Shown here piece by piece: positions 51,735 to 62,565 of a stretch of DNA of 64,000 nucleotides. A program made the translations under genes and the position numbers. Positions within the stretch are counted from its first letter, which is position 1, and each line of letters begins with the position of its first letter. Under the pieces are notes generated by a model. That model saw only the letters and a program-made list of their open reading frames with translations, was not told the DNA's origin and did not search any database. Location of the stretch: contig CM072522.1 of NCBI GenBank assembly GCA_036898135.1, forward strand, positions 62,001 through 126,000. The letters run 5' to 3'. Origin of the DNA: Oncomelania hupensis. Its lineage: Eukaryota; Mollusca; Gastropoda; Littorinimorpha; Pomatiopsidae.

Positions 51735-52117
51735 CTTGACACACACACTCACAGGACAATGGGGACTGAACCACCCTCAACCCCTATCAAGACAACCAAC
51801 CCAGTATTTACTAAACAATTACCTCCCTTGTCTAACTGAAAACCCCAGAATTATACACAAACAGAATGCCCCCAACAATATGCAACAATAGTAACAATCA
51901 ATTAAATTTCAAATAAATACAATCCCAAGCTGAGTAAACAAACAGCAAATCTTAGAAATTCAATTGCACCGCATAAACTAACTTGTATTCCAGTGTCACT
52001 GTACGTACTTCACAGCCTCTTAACTGAGCTCAGAATAACTATAGTAGTTGTTCACTGAAGAGTTGGTATATGTTTAGGTGCGTGAATGTAAATCTGTATG
52101 TGTGTCGGTGTGGTGTA
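51735..52117. other. Unassigned A/C-rich region
   Basis: No gene, repeat array or mobile-element boundary recognised between the solo LTR and the family D repeat. Confidence 0.5.
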
Positions 52118-52596
52118 TCTGGAATCCTGAGGCCCTGATGAAAACCGCCGGTCGCCCGAAAAAGCAGGTAAGACGTGGCGTTGATGGGGAACCACACCCA
52201 GCAGCGGCGCTCACGACGACACAAATTCGTGGCAGTGGTGGTGGCGGCCTGGTAACGTCCACACCCACGGTGGCAAAGGTGGAAGTAGCAACGGCAGAGA
52301 AAGCAACGGTAGAAATAGAACAAGGTAGAAATCAAAGCCCAATCTGTGGACAAATAAAGGGTCCAACTAGTTCGTCCACAAAACGTAAACATTACATAAC
52401 AGATACGCCCTCTGCCGTCTGCCATCTTGACCTGCTTATATATGCATCTCAATAACACAATGCACTTCTTAATTCTATAATTTATCTCCTCCATGAAACA
52501 TAGTTGTTTATACAAATATACATAATGATTACAACTGCACTTCCAGTCACACAATAGCGATTCGTCTCATTAACACTTCTATCTTCAACACCCCTC

Positions 52597-53573
52597 TGTC
52601 ACGTGGGGTTTAGTTGTTACTGGGCTCTGCACAATGGAATGCTGTAACCCTCACGCTTTATTCGATGGGAACTGCTAGTTAGTCACCCTGTGAATTACTT
52701 TAATAAATTTATTTGTTTAGCTCGGTCTGTGTTAAGGCTGGGGTACAGAGATAGATAGAAAAATGGTAAAAGGTCACTGTCACACTAGCTTTCACACGGC
52801 TATGAATCATATGTAGTCCAGCCACTTGATAACAGTTAAAATCACACATTTATTTCTTCTACTCTATACAAGATTTTCGATGTACTAATCTACCTTAAAC
52901 AGTCTTAAGTCAATGCAACTAATTCGATCGCTGATAGTCTATGCAGCTGTTATGTCTTCATAGGGCACTGGCTAATAAAGTTCTTGAAGATTGGACTACT
53001 GTGGTCCGTTTTACTACAGTTCTGAAGAGTGGACTACTGTGGTCCTTTTGCTATCAGTTTGGGTTCACTTCTTCCGTGTCACTTAACTGCAGTATGGTGT
53101 GTTTGAAGTCCTTCGTTGAGGTAGCTTCTGGTACACACGGTGTCGTCGTGTAGTTTGGTCCCTTGCCACGCTGTGGGGTCTTGCAGGGTGTTTTCCAGGG
53201 GTGCTCCCTCAGTCTTGTGCTGTGGAGGCTAAACAGCCAACTCGTCTTCCTGTGGAGTTGGGCGCACGTTATAGCTCGCCTGCTCGTCTGTAATATGCAC
53301 TATTATACACTATATGCACTATCCATGCCTGATTGTTTTGTATACATGTATTGTCATTGTCAACGATTTTAGTGTGTGCCGCAGATATGTCCTGTTTTTT
53401 GTTATTGTGCTATGCATGGCTTTGTCACTGCTGTTGTATTATTTTTATGACTTCCTTTTTTAAGTGTGAAGTTTTTACATAAAATGTGTTTTACATATTC
53501 TTAAATTAAGTTTTTAATTGTGAAGCACAGTGAGCCTGTGCACTTTTCAGGAAACTGCGCTATATAAATGTAC

Positions 53574-53639
<66 letters not shown>

Positions 53640-54476
53640 ATAAGAGACGAAATTCTGCACAACCTTGAATAATAGGTCTGTGCAGAGCGTCTCACTGAAA
53701 GCCAAAGTAGCCCTCAGTGATAGCTCCACATCTCTATACATAAGCGACGAACATTCCGCTACGTCCGTGGTCCACTGGAATCTCAACTCTAATTTCTTAT
53801 ACATACATAAATATAAATCGTGGCTAACGACACACATACAGAATTAATAATAATATAAACATTCACTGGTACAGCCACTGGTCTGCAAACATACATATAG
53901 GTTCAACAACAGTGGTTCCGTACATAATTCAAGATGGCGTCGGCCGGTCGTGCTTAACACGTGTTCGGCTTCTCCACGTGGTAAGGCAAATTCAGATTAA
54001 CAATTCACATCTATGCATGGCAAATTCTACAAACATAATTTCAACAATAATATAAATATATCACGATGAAACAGAAGTATGTTCATTTACCTGTTTGACA
54101 AAGTCAGGCCCCATGGCTACTTGATAGAATTCTAAGATTCTCAAGTCCTGCTTCCTGGTCTATTCAGTGGAGGTATTGCTCTACTCAGGTGTAGCTGTGT
54201 ACCCTGTAGCGTCTTACTCTCAACTGACCTAATACCTGGTTGGGACTGAATCAGCCAGAACTGGATCTAGCCGCTCAGCCTGAGTCCTGATTGGATAAAA
54301 CTTCCGATCCACGCACACAGTGCTGACGTCACTACACTGTTTGCGTCAAGCTCGCGGTGTGTGTACTTCCGTATACTGTAATCGTCTGCTGTGTAATACA
54401 CTAACTTTCCAAGGTTACAAGGACTAAACAAGGCTAAATAGTAAAGTAAGCAGGGTAAACTGGTCTGTTCGTGACA
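52597..54476. mobile_element. LTR-like insertion with perfect CCCTC duplication
   Basis: 1880 bp beginning TGTCACGTGGGG and ending GTTCGTGACA: TG...CA ends with a perfect 7-bp terminal inverted repeat (TGTCACG/CGTGACA). It is flanked by CCCTC at 52592-52596 and 54477-54481. The uninterrupted homologue at 58880-58910 shows the empty site. No ORF of retrotransposon type is seen, so it is a long solo LTR or a non-autonomous LTR element. An L2-like LINE 3' end lies inside. Confidence 0.8.
53270..53637 (+). mobile_element. L2/CR1-like LINE 3' end with (TTA)n tail
   Basis: Ends GCACAGTGAGCCTGTGCACTTTTCAGGAAACTGCGCTATATAAATG, then about 60 bp of ATT repeats (53577-53637). It shares the CGCTATATAAA terminus with the LINEs at 20950-24023 and 61540-62565. 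Only the untranslated tail remains; the left boundary is approximate. Confidence 0.55.
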
Positions 54477-55609
54477 CCCTCTCTATTTTATAGTACATTA
54501 TCTCCCTTCATTCACAATTATCTCTATCACGCTATAATACAAACACGCTTCCCTCATTTTCATCACCTTTATCACCCCTCTCCAACACAGTACATTATCT
54601 CCTTTCCTTCACATTCATCACCCCCCTCTCTCTCTCTTTCTAACATGCACACTTCATTGTCACCCTTTGACCCCGCCTTGGTAACAACAGCAACGACACT
54701 ATACATACACATATTCAACCAAGAAAATCATATGAAAATCTAATAAAAATCAACATACTACTATTTATCGTAATATATCCCTTTCCCCCTCATTCACCAT
54801 CATTCATTCACGTACGCAGACTCGGAGTGCAACAGCCACTAAGGAAAATAATTGCAGGTTTCAACTCACCTTTTAAGTCCTCGGCTTGTGATACACGTAC
54901 ATACAAAACACAACACCAACAGTGCACCAACAGTACACCAACAGTACAGCACACTGGTTATTAGTCTGAGAGTTCAAGTTCGTTTCTCGCTAATGCTTAG
55001 CTATGCACAGGGGCATCTCAGTACTGCTGAAGTACTTGAGCTTTGGCAGGTGCCCAATCGAGGGCCACACAGCCTTAAGACAGAACTCTACAACTATTAC
55101 TTCCCAATAAATGGCAGTTACAGTCCTCCCACTACAGACTTTTAGACATTCTTGTCCCGACGAGGGCAACAAGACCTTGGGTGGTTCGAAACACAACGAG
55201 CTACCCTTACAGAAGACGTACTCTAACCTGACACACAGTCACAAAGTTACTTCTGTCCAAAAGACCGACTGCTTGCAAAAGCAACCAAAATGACTTTGCT
55301 AACTTAATCACATACCAGCACACAGGAGAGCATCGAGTCGAGCTTAGTAATCCAATTTCCCTTGCTATGCATTATGCACTTTGGATTAAACACGTGAAAC
55401 CCACACATACTTATCATTCAAACACAGTAAAGGAAACTGCCGAATCGACTATGTACACTCTATCGCTAGAGATATGCAACTCTGCACAATATATAACTAA
55501 CTCTAGCATGTGCTGAAAATTCATGTCGACACACAACCCCCCCACCCCCCCACCCAGTTCTTAACACCTTGAAGAACCTAACTACGACGCGAATCTTTCA
55601 CCATGCTAA

Positions 55610-56275
55610 CTACTGAATGCTTCTGCTGAGGAAATCCGCTGGAACGTTGTCTTTCCCTGAGATATGCTTTACAACTCTGAAAGATGGATGCAAACGAATC
55701 GCCCACTTCATCAGGCGGCTCTTTTCTCCCTTAATGTGTTCGTCGTCAACGTTGATCGTGGCTACAGACGCCCTGGTATGGAATTTCTTCAAGAGGTTTG
55801 CATGGGATAGTTTGCTCTTTCCGCGCATCTTGATGCGGTAGTCGTAATCGCCCACACGCTCAATCACTTCGTATGGTCCTCGCCATGCTAACTGCAACTT
55901 GTTCCGCTTCTCCGGCAGCAACAGCAACACTTGCTCCCCAGCGTTAAACACACGCCGTTTCGCCTTCTTGTCGAAGTGTCGTTTCTGCTTGGCTGACGCA
56001 ACCTTAAGGTTCGCTTGCGCTAACTTGCAAGTCTCTTCGATGCGGTTACGCAAATCCACCACGTACTGGCTACTCAGTTTCACTTCCTCCTCTTGCATCT
56101 CCTTGGTCCACAAATCCCGTAGCACAGCCATCGGCCCTCGCACCGTCTTCCCGTATAGCAACTTAAAGGGAGAGAACCCCGTTGACTCTTGTGCTACCTC
56201 GCGGTAAGCGAACAGCAGTGCTGGAATGTAGCGGTCCCACGCTGTAGGTTGCTCCGTCGCCAGTTTCTTGAGCAT
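55610..56275 (-). pseudogene. Family D integrase C-terminus fused to RNase H tail
   Basis: 221 residues: the integrase C-terminal part (AWDRYIPALLFAYREVAQESTGFSPFKLLYGKTVRGPM, then GEQVLLLLPEKRNKLQLAWRGPYEVIERVGDYDYRIK), then immediately SRLMKWAIRLHPSFRVVKHISGKDNVPADFLSRS, the terminal segment of a gypsy RNase H. RT and nearly all RNase H are missing between them, at about 55715-55735. As in family A, integrase precedes RT in the original order and the RT has been excised. Confidence 0.8.
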
Positions 56276-56311
56276 GGAAACTAGCGTCCCGTTGAATCAC
56301 TCAACCAGCCC

Positions 56312-56502
56312 ACACCGACTCAACCAAAGCTTTTAGGTTTTGAAGTTAGTTCAGCCAGGCTAGCTATAAATAGCTTTGCTGGTGCTCTTCTTTCCTTTCC
56401 TTTCACTGAAAGGGAGGGTGTAGGCAAGCTATAAATAGCCCACAGCCAGCAAAATGTGGGAGAACCTAAGAGTGCTGCTCACATAGGCATTGAGCTGGTG
56501 TG
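56312..56502. mobile_element. MITE inserted in family D integrase
   Basis: 191 bp flanked by AGCCC (56307-56311 and 56503-56507), dividing the integrase motif around CNGLVE. Ends are inverted: ACACCGACTCAA on the left and CACACCAGCTCAA on the reverse right. It contains the 12-bp palindrome GCTATAAATAGC/GCTATTTATAGC twice (about 56361 and 56430). No coding capacity, so a non-autonomous DNA transposon. Confidence 0.65.
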
Positions 56503-56984
56503 AGCCCGTTGCAATGCGGATGATAAGGAGTGGTGGCTTTCCCATGGATTGACAGTAGTCTGTTCATCTCCCGCATGACCTCAGACATGAATTGCGTCCC
56601 CTGATCTGTCGAAACCTCTCTAGGAACTCCCACCCTCGACCAAATCTCCCACAGCGCTTCTGGCACTCTCTCTGCCTCTATGCCCTTGAGCGGTACAGCC
56701 TCGGGGTAGCGTGTGGCGTAATCTACTACCACTAAGATGTACATGTTACCCCGATCTGACTTCGGTCTAATGGGTCCCACAATGTCTATGGCTACTCGTT
56801 GGAATGGCTCATCCACCAGCGGAAGTTGCTGTAGTGGCACCTTTCTCACTCTTCCCCTCGGTACTACTTTCTGACATTCAGGACAACTTGCACAGTACCT
56901 TCTTACCTCGGCACACATCTCCGGCCAGTAGAATGTCCCCCAGATACGCTCCCTGGTACGCTTCCCTCCCAAATGCCCAGCCAT
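56466..56984 (-). pseudogene. Family D integrase N-terminal and core part
   Basis: MAGHLGGKRTRERIWGTFYWPEMCAEVRRYCASCPECQK is the HHCC zinc domain. The DDE core follows with D in VVVDYATRYPEAVPLK and D in VSTDQGTQFMSEV. The frame ends in the MITE right after PYHPHCNGL. Beyond the MITE, the codon after GLVE is TGA (near 56293). It is separated from gag-protease by a small frameshift near 57000-57020. Confidence 0.8.
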
Positions 56985-56998
56985 GGGTGGATCATGAG

Positions 56999-58360
56999 CT
57001 AACTGAAGGATCCCCCTATCAACTGTTTCGGAACTACCAGTTGTGTCACCTGGCTACCTCTCATGGTATGCACTCTGTACAACACCACCTTCTTCTTACG
57101 GAACTCTGCCGACGCCCTACCTAATGCTATAGCCCCACCACTCTGTGCCAACGTTCTCGCCTTCGCGAGAGTCTCGTCGGCCTCCTGCATGGCAATAAGT
57201 GCGGGTGTGCTAACGGTCACTTGTGTCGGTTCGACCACCGCTAACGGTACTTCCCTCTTCTTCTCAGCTTTCTCTTGCGCCCGGGTCTGCACTGCTGCAG
57301 CCATCGCGCACTCACCCCCAAACAAGAAAACAGGACTCTTCTCCCCGCAAGCAAATGTAACCCAGTAACCCAGAATAACGTCAGGCCCGTCCTCAAACAC
57401 CACCAATTCCACCTTCCCCCTGATCAGCGCACAATCCACCTCCACCCAAGCTGTAGGTAAAAGGTCCACGTTCGATCGATTTGCCAAGCAAATATCCACA
57501 GCCCGGCCCGTCAAATCTGCTGGTTTGACCAATCTGCCCGCGACTGCCCCTATCTCCGCCCCCGTATCTCTTAACACCCGAACGTCCCGCCCATTCGCCC
57601 TACCTTGGCCCCATGGATTATACGGTCTGATTGCGCACACGCTAGCCTGAGGTGCGGTCTCTGTGGAAATAGTACGCCCTACAGTAACCTGGCTCACTGA
57701 CTGAAGTTTGACCTTGCAATCTTTGACCATGTGCTTTTCTGACCCACATCGGTAGCAACGACGTACCACATTACCCCCTTCTGTCCTCCCTACCTTCTGA
57801 ACCTGACTTCCCCGGTTGCAAGGCTGCTGAGTAGCTTCCGGTCGTCCAGGGAAACTTCGTCGTTGACTGGGTAGTACGGGTGCCGGTGCTGACGCTGCTC
57901 GCTTCGCGTCCACCACTCGCTGCACAAACTCTGCTGCTTCTTCGCTCGTCTCAGGTAGATGTTCTCTCACGAAGATCTCCAACTCGGTCGACATGATGGA
58001 GAAAAGCTGTTCCCCGATGAAAGTGTCCAGTACTTGTGCTACGTCAGTGATATCCTTTCCAGCCAACGAGAACCAGTTCTTCACAAGCGATCCTAGCCTA
58101 ACCACCAGCTGTGGAAATGTCTCAGCAGCTTCCTTCTTGGCTTTCCGAAACTGTCTCCGATAGTAGTCGGCATCTTTCCTGAATCTTTTCAGCAGCGCGT
58201 TTCTCACGGCGTCAAAATCCTGCGCTTGTTCAGGCATCAGTCGAAGGTAGGTGTCCCGGGCTTCCCCTTGTAGCAAAGGCGCTAGCCTAACCGCCCATAC
58301 CTCCCTTCTCCAACCCTGAATCTCGGCTACTCGCTCAAACATCTGTAGGTAAGCCTCCAC
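56999..58360 (-). pseudogene. Family D Gag-protease
   Basis: About 453 residues. The Gag capsid-like core (MEAYLQMFERVAEIQGWRREVWAVRLAPLLQGEARDTYLRL...FDAVRNALLKRFR) is SCAN/retroviral-capsid-like. A zinc knuckle follows (CYRCGSEKHMVKDC, about residues 202-215), then an aspartic protease with VLRDTGAEIGAV (about 262-273) and ILGYWVTFAC. The N-terminal part of gag is absent: upstream codons (RGANYSVKLKTLEERED) run into a stop and the repeat boundary at 58424. The end is frameshifted before the integrase. Confidence 0.8.
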
Positions 58361-58423
58361 GTCCTCTCTTTCTTCCAGGGTTTTAAGCTTGACAGAGTAG
58401 TTCGCCCCTCTATCTCAAGTATC

Positions 58424-59521
58424 TGGGATCCTGAGGCCCTGGTGAAAACCGCCGGTCGTCCGAAGTAGCAGGTAAGACCCAGCGTTGACGGGGAACCACA
58501 CCCAGCAGCGGCGCTCACGACGACACAAATTCGTGGCAGTGGTGGGGGCGGCCTGGTAACGTCCACACCCACGGTGGCAAAGGCGGAAGTAGCAACGGCA
58601 GAGAAAGCAACGGAAGAAATAGAACAAGGTAGAAATCAAAGCCCAATCTGTGGACAAATAAAAGGTCTCACTAGTTCGTCCACAAAACGTAAACATTACA
58701 TAACAGATACGCCTTCCGCCGTCCGCCATCTTGACCTGCTTATACATGTATCTCAATAACACAATGCACTTCTTAATTCTATAATTTATCTCCTCCATGA
58801 AACATAGTTGTTTATACAAATATACATAATGATTACAACTGCACTTCCAGTCACACAATAGCGATTTGTGTCATTCACACTTCTGTCTTCATCACCCCTC
58901 TCTACGTTATAGTACATTATCTCCCTTCATTCACAATTATCTCTATCACGCTATAATACAAACACGCTTCCCTCATATTCATCACCTTCATCACCCCTCT
59001 CCAACACAGTACATTATCTCCTTTCCTTCACATTCATCACCCCCCTCTCTCTCTCTCTCTCTCTCTCTAACATTCACACTTCAATGTCACCCTTTGACCC
59101 CGCCTTGGCAACAACAGCAACGACACTATGCATACACATATTCAACCAAGAAAATCATATGAAAATCTAATAAAAATCAACATATTACTATTTATCGAAA
59201 TATATCCCTTTCCCCCTCATTCACCATTTTTCATTCACGTACGCAGACTCGGAGTGCAACAGCCACTAAGGAAAAGAATTGCAGGTTTCAACTCACGTTT
59301 TAAGTCCTCGGCTTGTGATACACATACCTACACAACACAACACCAACAGTACACCAACAGTACAGCACACTGGTTATTAGTCTGAGAGTTCAAGTTCGTT
59401 TCTTGCTAATGCTTAGCTATGCACGGGGGCATCTCAATACTGCTGAAGTACTTGAGCTTTGGCAGGTGCCCAATCGAGGGCCACACAGCCTTAAGACAGA
59501 ACTCTACAACTATTACTTCCC
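58424..59521 (-). mobile_element. Family D right LTR-like repeat (truncated)
   Basis: Homologous to 52118-52592 plus 54477-55107, contiguous here. The right end is cut at 59521 where an RTE-like LINE 3' fragment begins, so the LTR's outer terminus is lost. It includes a (CT)n run (59046-59069) longer than in the left copy. The frames at 58415-58858 and 52039-52554 are shared non-coding sequence with several differences. I do not call them genes. Confidence 0.6.
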
Positions 59522-59936
59522 CTGAAGAATACAAAGCATGGAGATGAGGTGCTACAGAAGACCTCTGGGCATTTCCTATACCCAACACATCACCAACGAC
59601 GAAGTCCGACAGACCATCACACAAGCCATTGGACAACACGATGACCTGCTCACAGTGGTGAAGAAACGGAAACTCCGATGGTATGGCCACGTCACCAGAT
59701 CATCAGGCCTTGCAAAGACCATTCTGCAAGGCACAGTGCAAGAAGGTAGAGGAAGAGGGGAAACCGAAAAAGAGGCGGGAGGACAACATTCGAGAATGGA
59801 CTGGTTTGACACTGAGCGAAGCCATCAGGGCTGCTGAGGACAGAGAAAGATGGAGTATGCTGGTTAAACGATCATCTGTGATGCCCCTACGACCTCCGAG
59901 TTACGGGACAGGATATGATAGTATAGGATAAGTAAG
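59522..59936 (+). mobile_element. RTE-like LINE 3' fragment, (GGATA)n tail
   Basis: Encodes MEMRCYRRPLGISYTQHITNDEVRQTITQAIGQHDDLLTVVKKRKLRWYGHVTRSSGLAKTILQGTV and the RWEDNIREWTGL region (after a 1-base shift near 59745). It ends TTACGGGACAGGATATGATAGTATAGGATAAG, a degenerate GGATA tail. Confidence 0.75.
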
Positions 59937-59939
59937 GAT

Positions 59940-60300
59940 AGGGCTGGAGAGAGTAGGCACCTTGACGCACAACGATTGTTGTTCTGAACCAGTTTCCGAT
60001 GGCGCTGTTATTGAGGACTGCACTGGTAGCCTTGTCATACAGGTTTTTGATGACTTTAATAATTTTAGGGCTTATGTTGTACACTCTCTAGGTTGCCCAC
60101 AGAGCTGCATGCCAGACTCGGTCAAACGCCCTCTTGAAGTCTACGAACACATGCTATAGATGCTTTTGGTCCTGTATGTATTTCTCGCAGATTAGTCTGA
60201 AGTTGAAAATCTCTTCAATGGTACTTTGCATTGTTTTAAACCCTACTTGTTCTTCAGCTATGATTTGTTCAGCTTGGGGTTTCAACCTGTTGAGTATTTA
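59940..60300 (-). mobile_element. RTE-like LINE RT fragment, opposite strand
   Basis: The minus strand encodes the FIDFK/FKRAFDRVWHAALW region, YNISPKIIKVIKNLYDKATSAVLNNSAIGNWFRTT and VRQG, the middle RT. It lies head-to-head against the 3' fragment ending at 59936. The arrangement is an inversion of parts of one family, either two insertions or a rearranged one. Confidence 0.65.
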
Positions 60301-60326
60301 ACAAAATATTATACTTTTATCGTCTC

Positions 60327-60480
60327 TGTTGTTTATTTATCAATGATTTACCCTTAGCTCTTGAAAACTCAAGCATAACATGCAAATTATTTGCTGATGA
60401 CAATACTCTATATACTTCTGACAAAGATCTGTCCAATGTCCAGCTTTTACTTCAGCAAGGTCTGTTGCAGTGCTCATCCC
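60327..60480 (+). mobile_element. LINE RT active-site fragment
   Basis: About 45 codons: LFINDLPLALENSSITCKLFADDNTLYTSDKDLSNVQ, the RT block with the FADD catalytic pair from a CR1/Jockey-like LINE. Both sides are lost. Confidence 0.6.
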
Positions 60481-60640
60481 CATAAAAACAAAATAAATGG
60501 TAATAACAACAAGACAGAAGCATCAATACAGCCTCCTAACTTAAACCTTGACATTGATTCTAAACCAAATTACTGAAGTCCGTGAACATAAACTACTTGA
60601 TGTAGCTGGGCCTTTAGTTTGCCAGTGGCACAATTTACCG

Positions 60641-60790
60641 TCAGGTGGCGACATATAAAACAGCGCCACTCTCTGTGGTAACATCAGGTGGCGACATATA
60701 AAACAGCGCCACTCTCTGTGGTAACATCAGGTGGCGACAGATACTCAGCGCCACTCTCTGTGATAACATCACGTGGCGACAGATAAACAC
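60641..60790. repeat. 43-bp tandem repeat with hairpin in each unit
   Basis: Units start at 60641, 60684, 60727 and 60769 (last one partial). The first two units contain GTGGCGACATATAAAACAGCGCCAC, in which GTGGCG pairs with CGCCAC around a loop of about 13 nt. The stem is kept in all three full units, including the one with altered loop bases. Confidence 0.85.
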
Positions 60791-61352
60791 ATGGGTGGAT
60801 TTTGGGGGTGTGCATTTGGGCACGTGCACACCCCCCCTGGCGGTCAAAAAAGCAGGAGGGAGAAAAGGATAAGAAAGAAGAGAAAAAAACCTAGACTAAT
60901 TCTCACTCGCCATACAGTTTCATGTACATCCAAACTAGTCTTTTTAATTATTATTTTTTATTAGTATTCATCAAATCTATACATGCATTAAAAGAACTGA
61001 ATTTCAATAAATGTGTTATGTGTTTGTGAAGTTGTGGGAAGAAATGGTGCGCCTTAGGTTAAGTCAAGAAAACCCTTCACGAGTAGTAATCACCCAATTA
61101 CATTATTTTTGTGACAACGTGTAACTCCCTTGAACCAGAACGGAGTTCATAGTTGTGTGCCATTTCGACGAGGTGTGTATGTTCAGGTCAACCAAACTTT
61201 TGAATCCTACACACCAATTGAAAAAACGTTTCCAGCAATGGAATGTATACAATATCCCTACCTTCAATATCGCAAGACCTATGAACACCGAACCGAGCTT
61301 TCAATGATGATGGCTGGTCAGCGGGTACGACCAGCAAACTGAAGTTACTTAC

Positions 61353-61430
61353 CGCACGCTGTCTCCACCAGCTCTGCCTCTGAGAGTCCTTTAGAGCTGG
61401 CCACACCGTTCATCCAAACGTCACCTGTTA
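61353..61430 (-). CDS. Candidate host micro-exon, gene unknown
   Basis: A 78-bp stretch more GC-rich than its surroundings, with a pyrimidine-rich acceptor (CTTTCAG, ending at 61431) and a consensus donor (GCG|GTAAGT at 61353). The frame between them is open, encoding a short peptide beginning TGDVWMNGVASSKGL. No family is recognised and no adjoining exons were found, so it could be chance. An alternative acceptor six bases downstream (CAG at 61425-61427) keeps the frame. Confidence 0.3.
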
Positions 61431-61539
61431 CTGAAAGACACCTCGTTACAACAAAACAATGTTACCAACCAAATACATTAATCTTACTTACTGCTACAAA
61501 TCATATGACTACCATCCCCCAACCATCCTAAAGCTTATC

Positions 61540-62501
61540 TGTACCCGCAGGTCCACCACTTTGTCACGTGTGTTTGGTTTCACACTTGCCTTTGCATGCC
61601 TTCACTGGCTTCCTATCCAAGCACGCATTGACTACAAACTGTCAGTTCTCTGTCACAGTTTCTTCTCTGATACCTGTCCATCCTATCTTAGTCAACTCCT
61701 GTCTGCTTACTCACCTGCCTGACAGTTGAGTTCATCCGCAGACACTCATGTCCTCACCACACCAAGAGTACGCACAAAAACATACGGTGAAAGATCTTTT
61801 GCTTTTTGTGGCCCTAAACAATGGAATTCGCTGCCAGCTAACATTCGTAGTATTGCATCCACGCAGACTTTCAAGAAAGCACTCAAAACACATCTTTTCA
61901 AGCATTATTTTCCCACTGATTGAACTAACGAACATCACAATTCTTCCTCCTGCTTACATCCAGTTGACTGCCCAGTTTTAAACTGTTACCTCGCGGTGAA
62001 TGCTTGTGTCCGTGTTGAAGGTCATCTATTAATTTTATATAAGGGTATTTACCAATGTCGTCCAAGTTCTTTTATAACTCTAGTTTAGTGAAATGTATCT
62101 GTTTTAGTTGAGTCCAGTCCTTTTTAATGTTGTGATTCATGTCCTTTCATTGTATTTTACTGTCTTAAGAAATGTTTACAATCTTATGTTTTGTTTTTAA
62201 GGTGTATAATTTTTTTAATAGTTGTTTTGCTTTGTTAAATGATGTGATAATGAATGTTTTTATTGTGGACATGTACTTTGGCCAGGCGCTCATGCGTCTG
62301 TGTGTGTGTGTGTGTGGGTGTGTGTGTGTGTGTGTGTGTGTCTACTGTTAATTAATGTACATACTCCTGGTTTAGCAGTTTTTTTACTAGGCATGTTTTT
62401 GTTTTACATTTTTTATTTTGTTTTAATATTATTGCTTTTTAGTGCATTGTAAAGCGTGGCGAGCCCATGTCTGTTGGGGTACCACGCTATATAAATCAAC
62501 T

Positions 62502-62565
<64 letters not shown>
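61540..62565 (+). mobile_element. L2/CR1-like LINE 3' fragment with (TTA)n tail
   Basis: Codes for LHWLPIQARIDYKLSVLCHSFFSDTCPSYLSQLL, then an in-frame TGA at about 61720, then VLTTPRVRTKTYGERSFAFCGPKQWNSLPANIR and FKKALKTHLFKHYFPTD to 61923. The 3' UTR of about 0.6 kb includes GT repeats (62297-62341) and ends GGGGTACCACGCTATATAAATCAACTG plus (TTA)n (62505-62565). It is the closest relative in the window of the 20950-24023 LINE; the left boundary is approximate. Confidence 0.75.

Larger units (their letters stand above)
52118..55535 (-). mobile_element. Family D left LTR-like repeat (with 1.9-kb insertion)
   Basis: Shares two long blocks with 58426-59521: 52118-52592 with the right copy from 58426, and 54477-55107 with its continuation to 59521. 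In the right copy they are contiguous. On the minus strand the right end (TGTGTGTCGACATG at 55535) directly follows a polypurine tract (GGGTGGGGGGGTGGGGG, 55539-55555), so this should be the 3' LTR of the minus element. The left LTR terminus is not certain; similarity ends at about 52118. Confidence 0.6.

Noticed and set aside
52039..52554. 171-codon ORF shared with 58415-58858
   Set aside because: It lies in the repeated family D flank; the two copies differ in length and reading context. More likely LTR or leader sequence than a gene.
54471..54743. Short Ser/His/Pro plus-strand ORF
   Set aside because: Pyrimidine-rich CATCACC/CTCTCT sequence of the family D repeat. The homologous stretch at 58866-59162 keeps a frame only because of the composition.
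60641..60790. CRISPR-like array
   Set aside because: The whole unit repeats with no distinct spacers, and the context is an animal genome; it is an ordinary tandem repeat. The same applies to 49925-50285 and 6999-7465.
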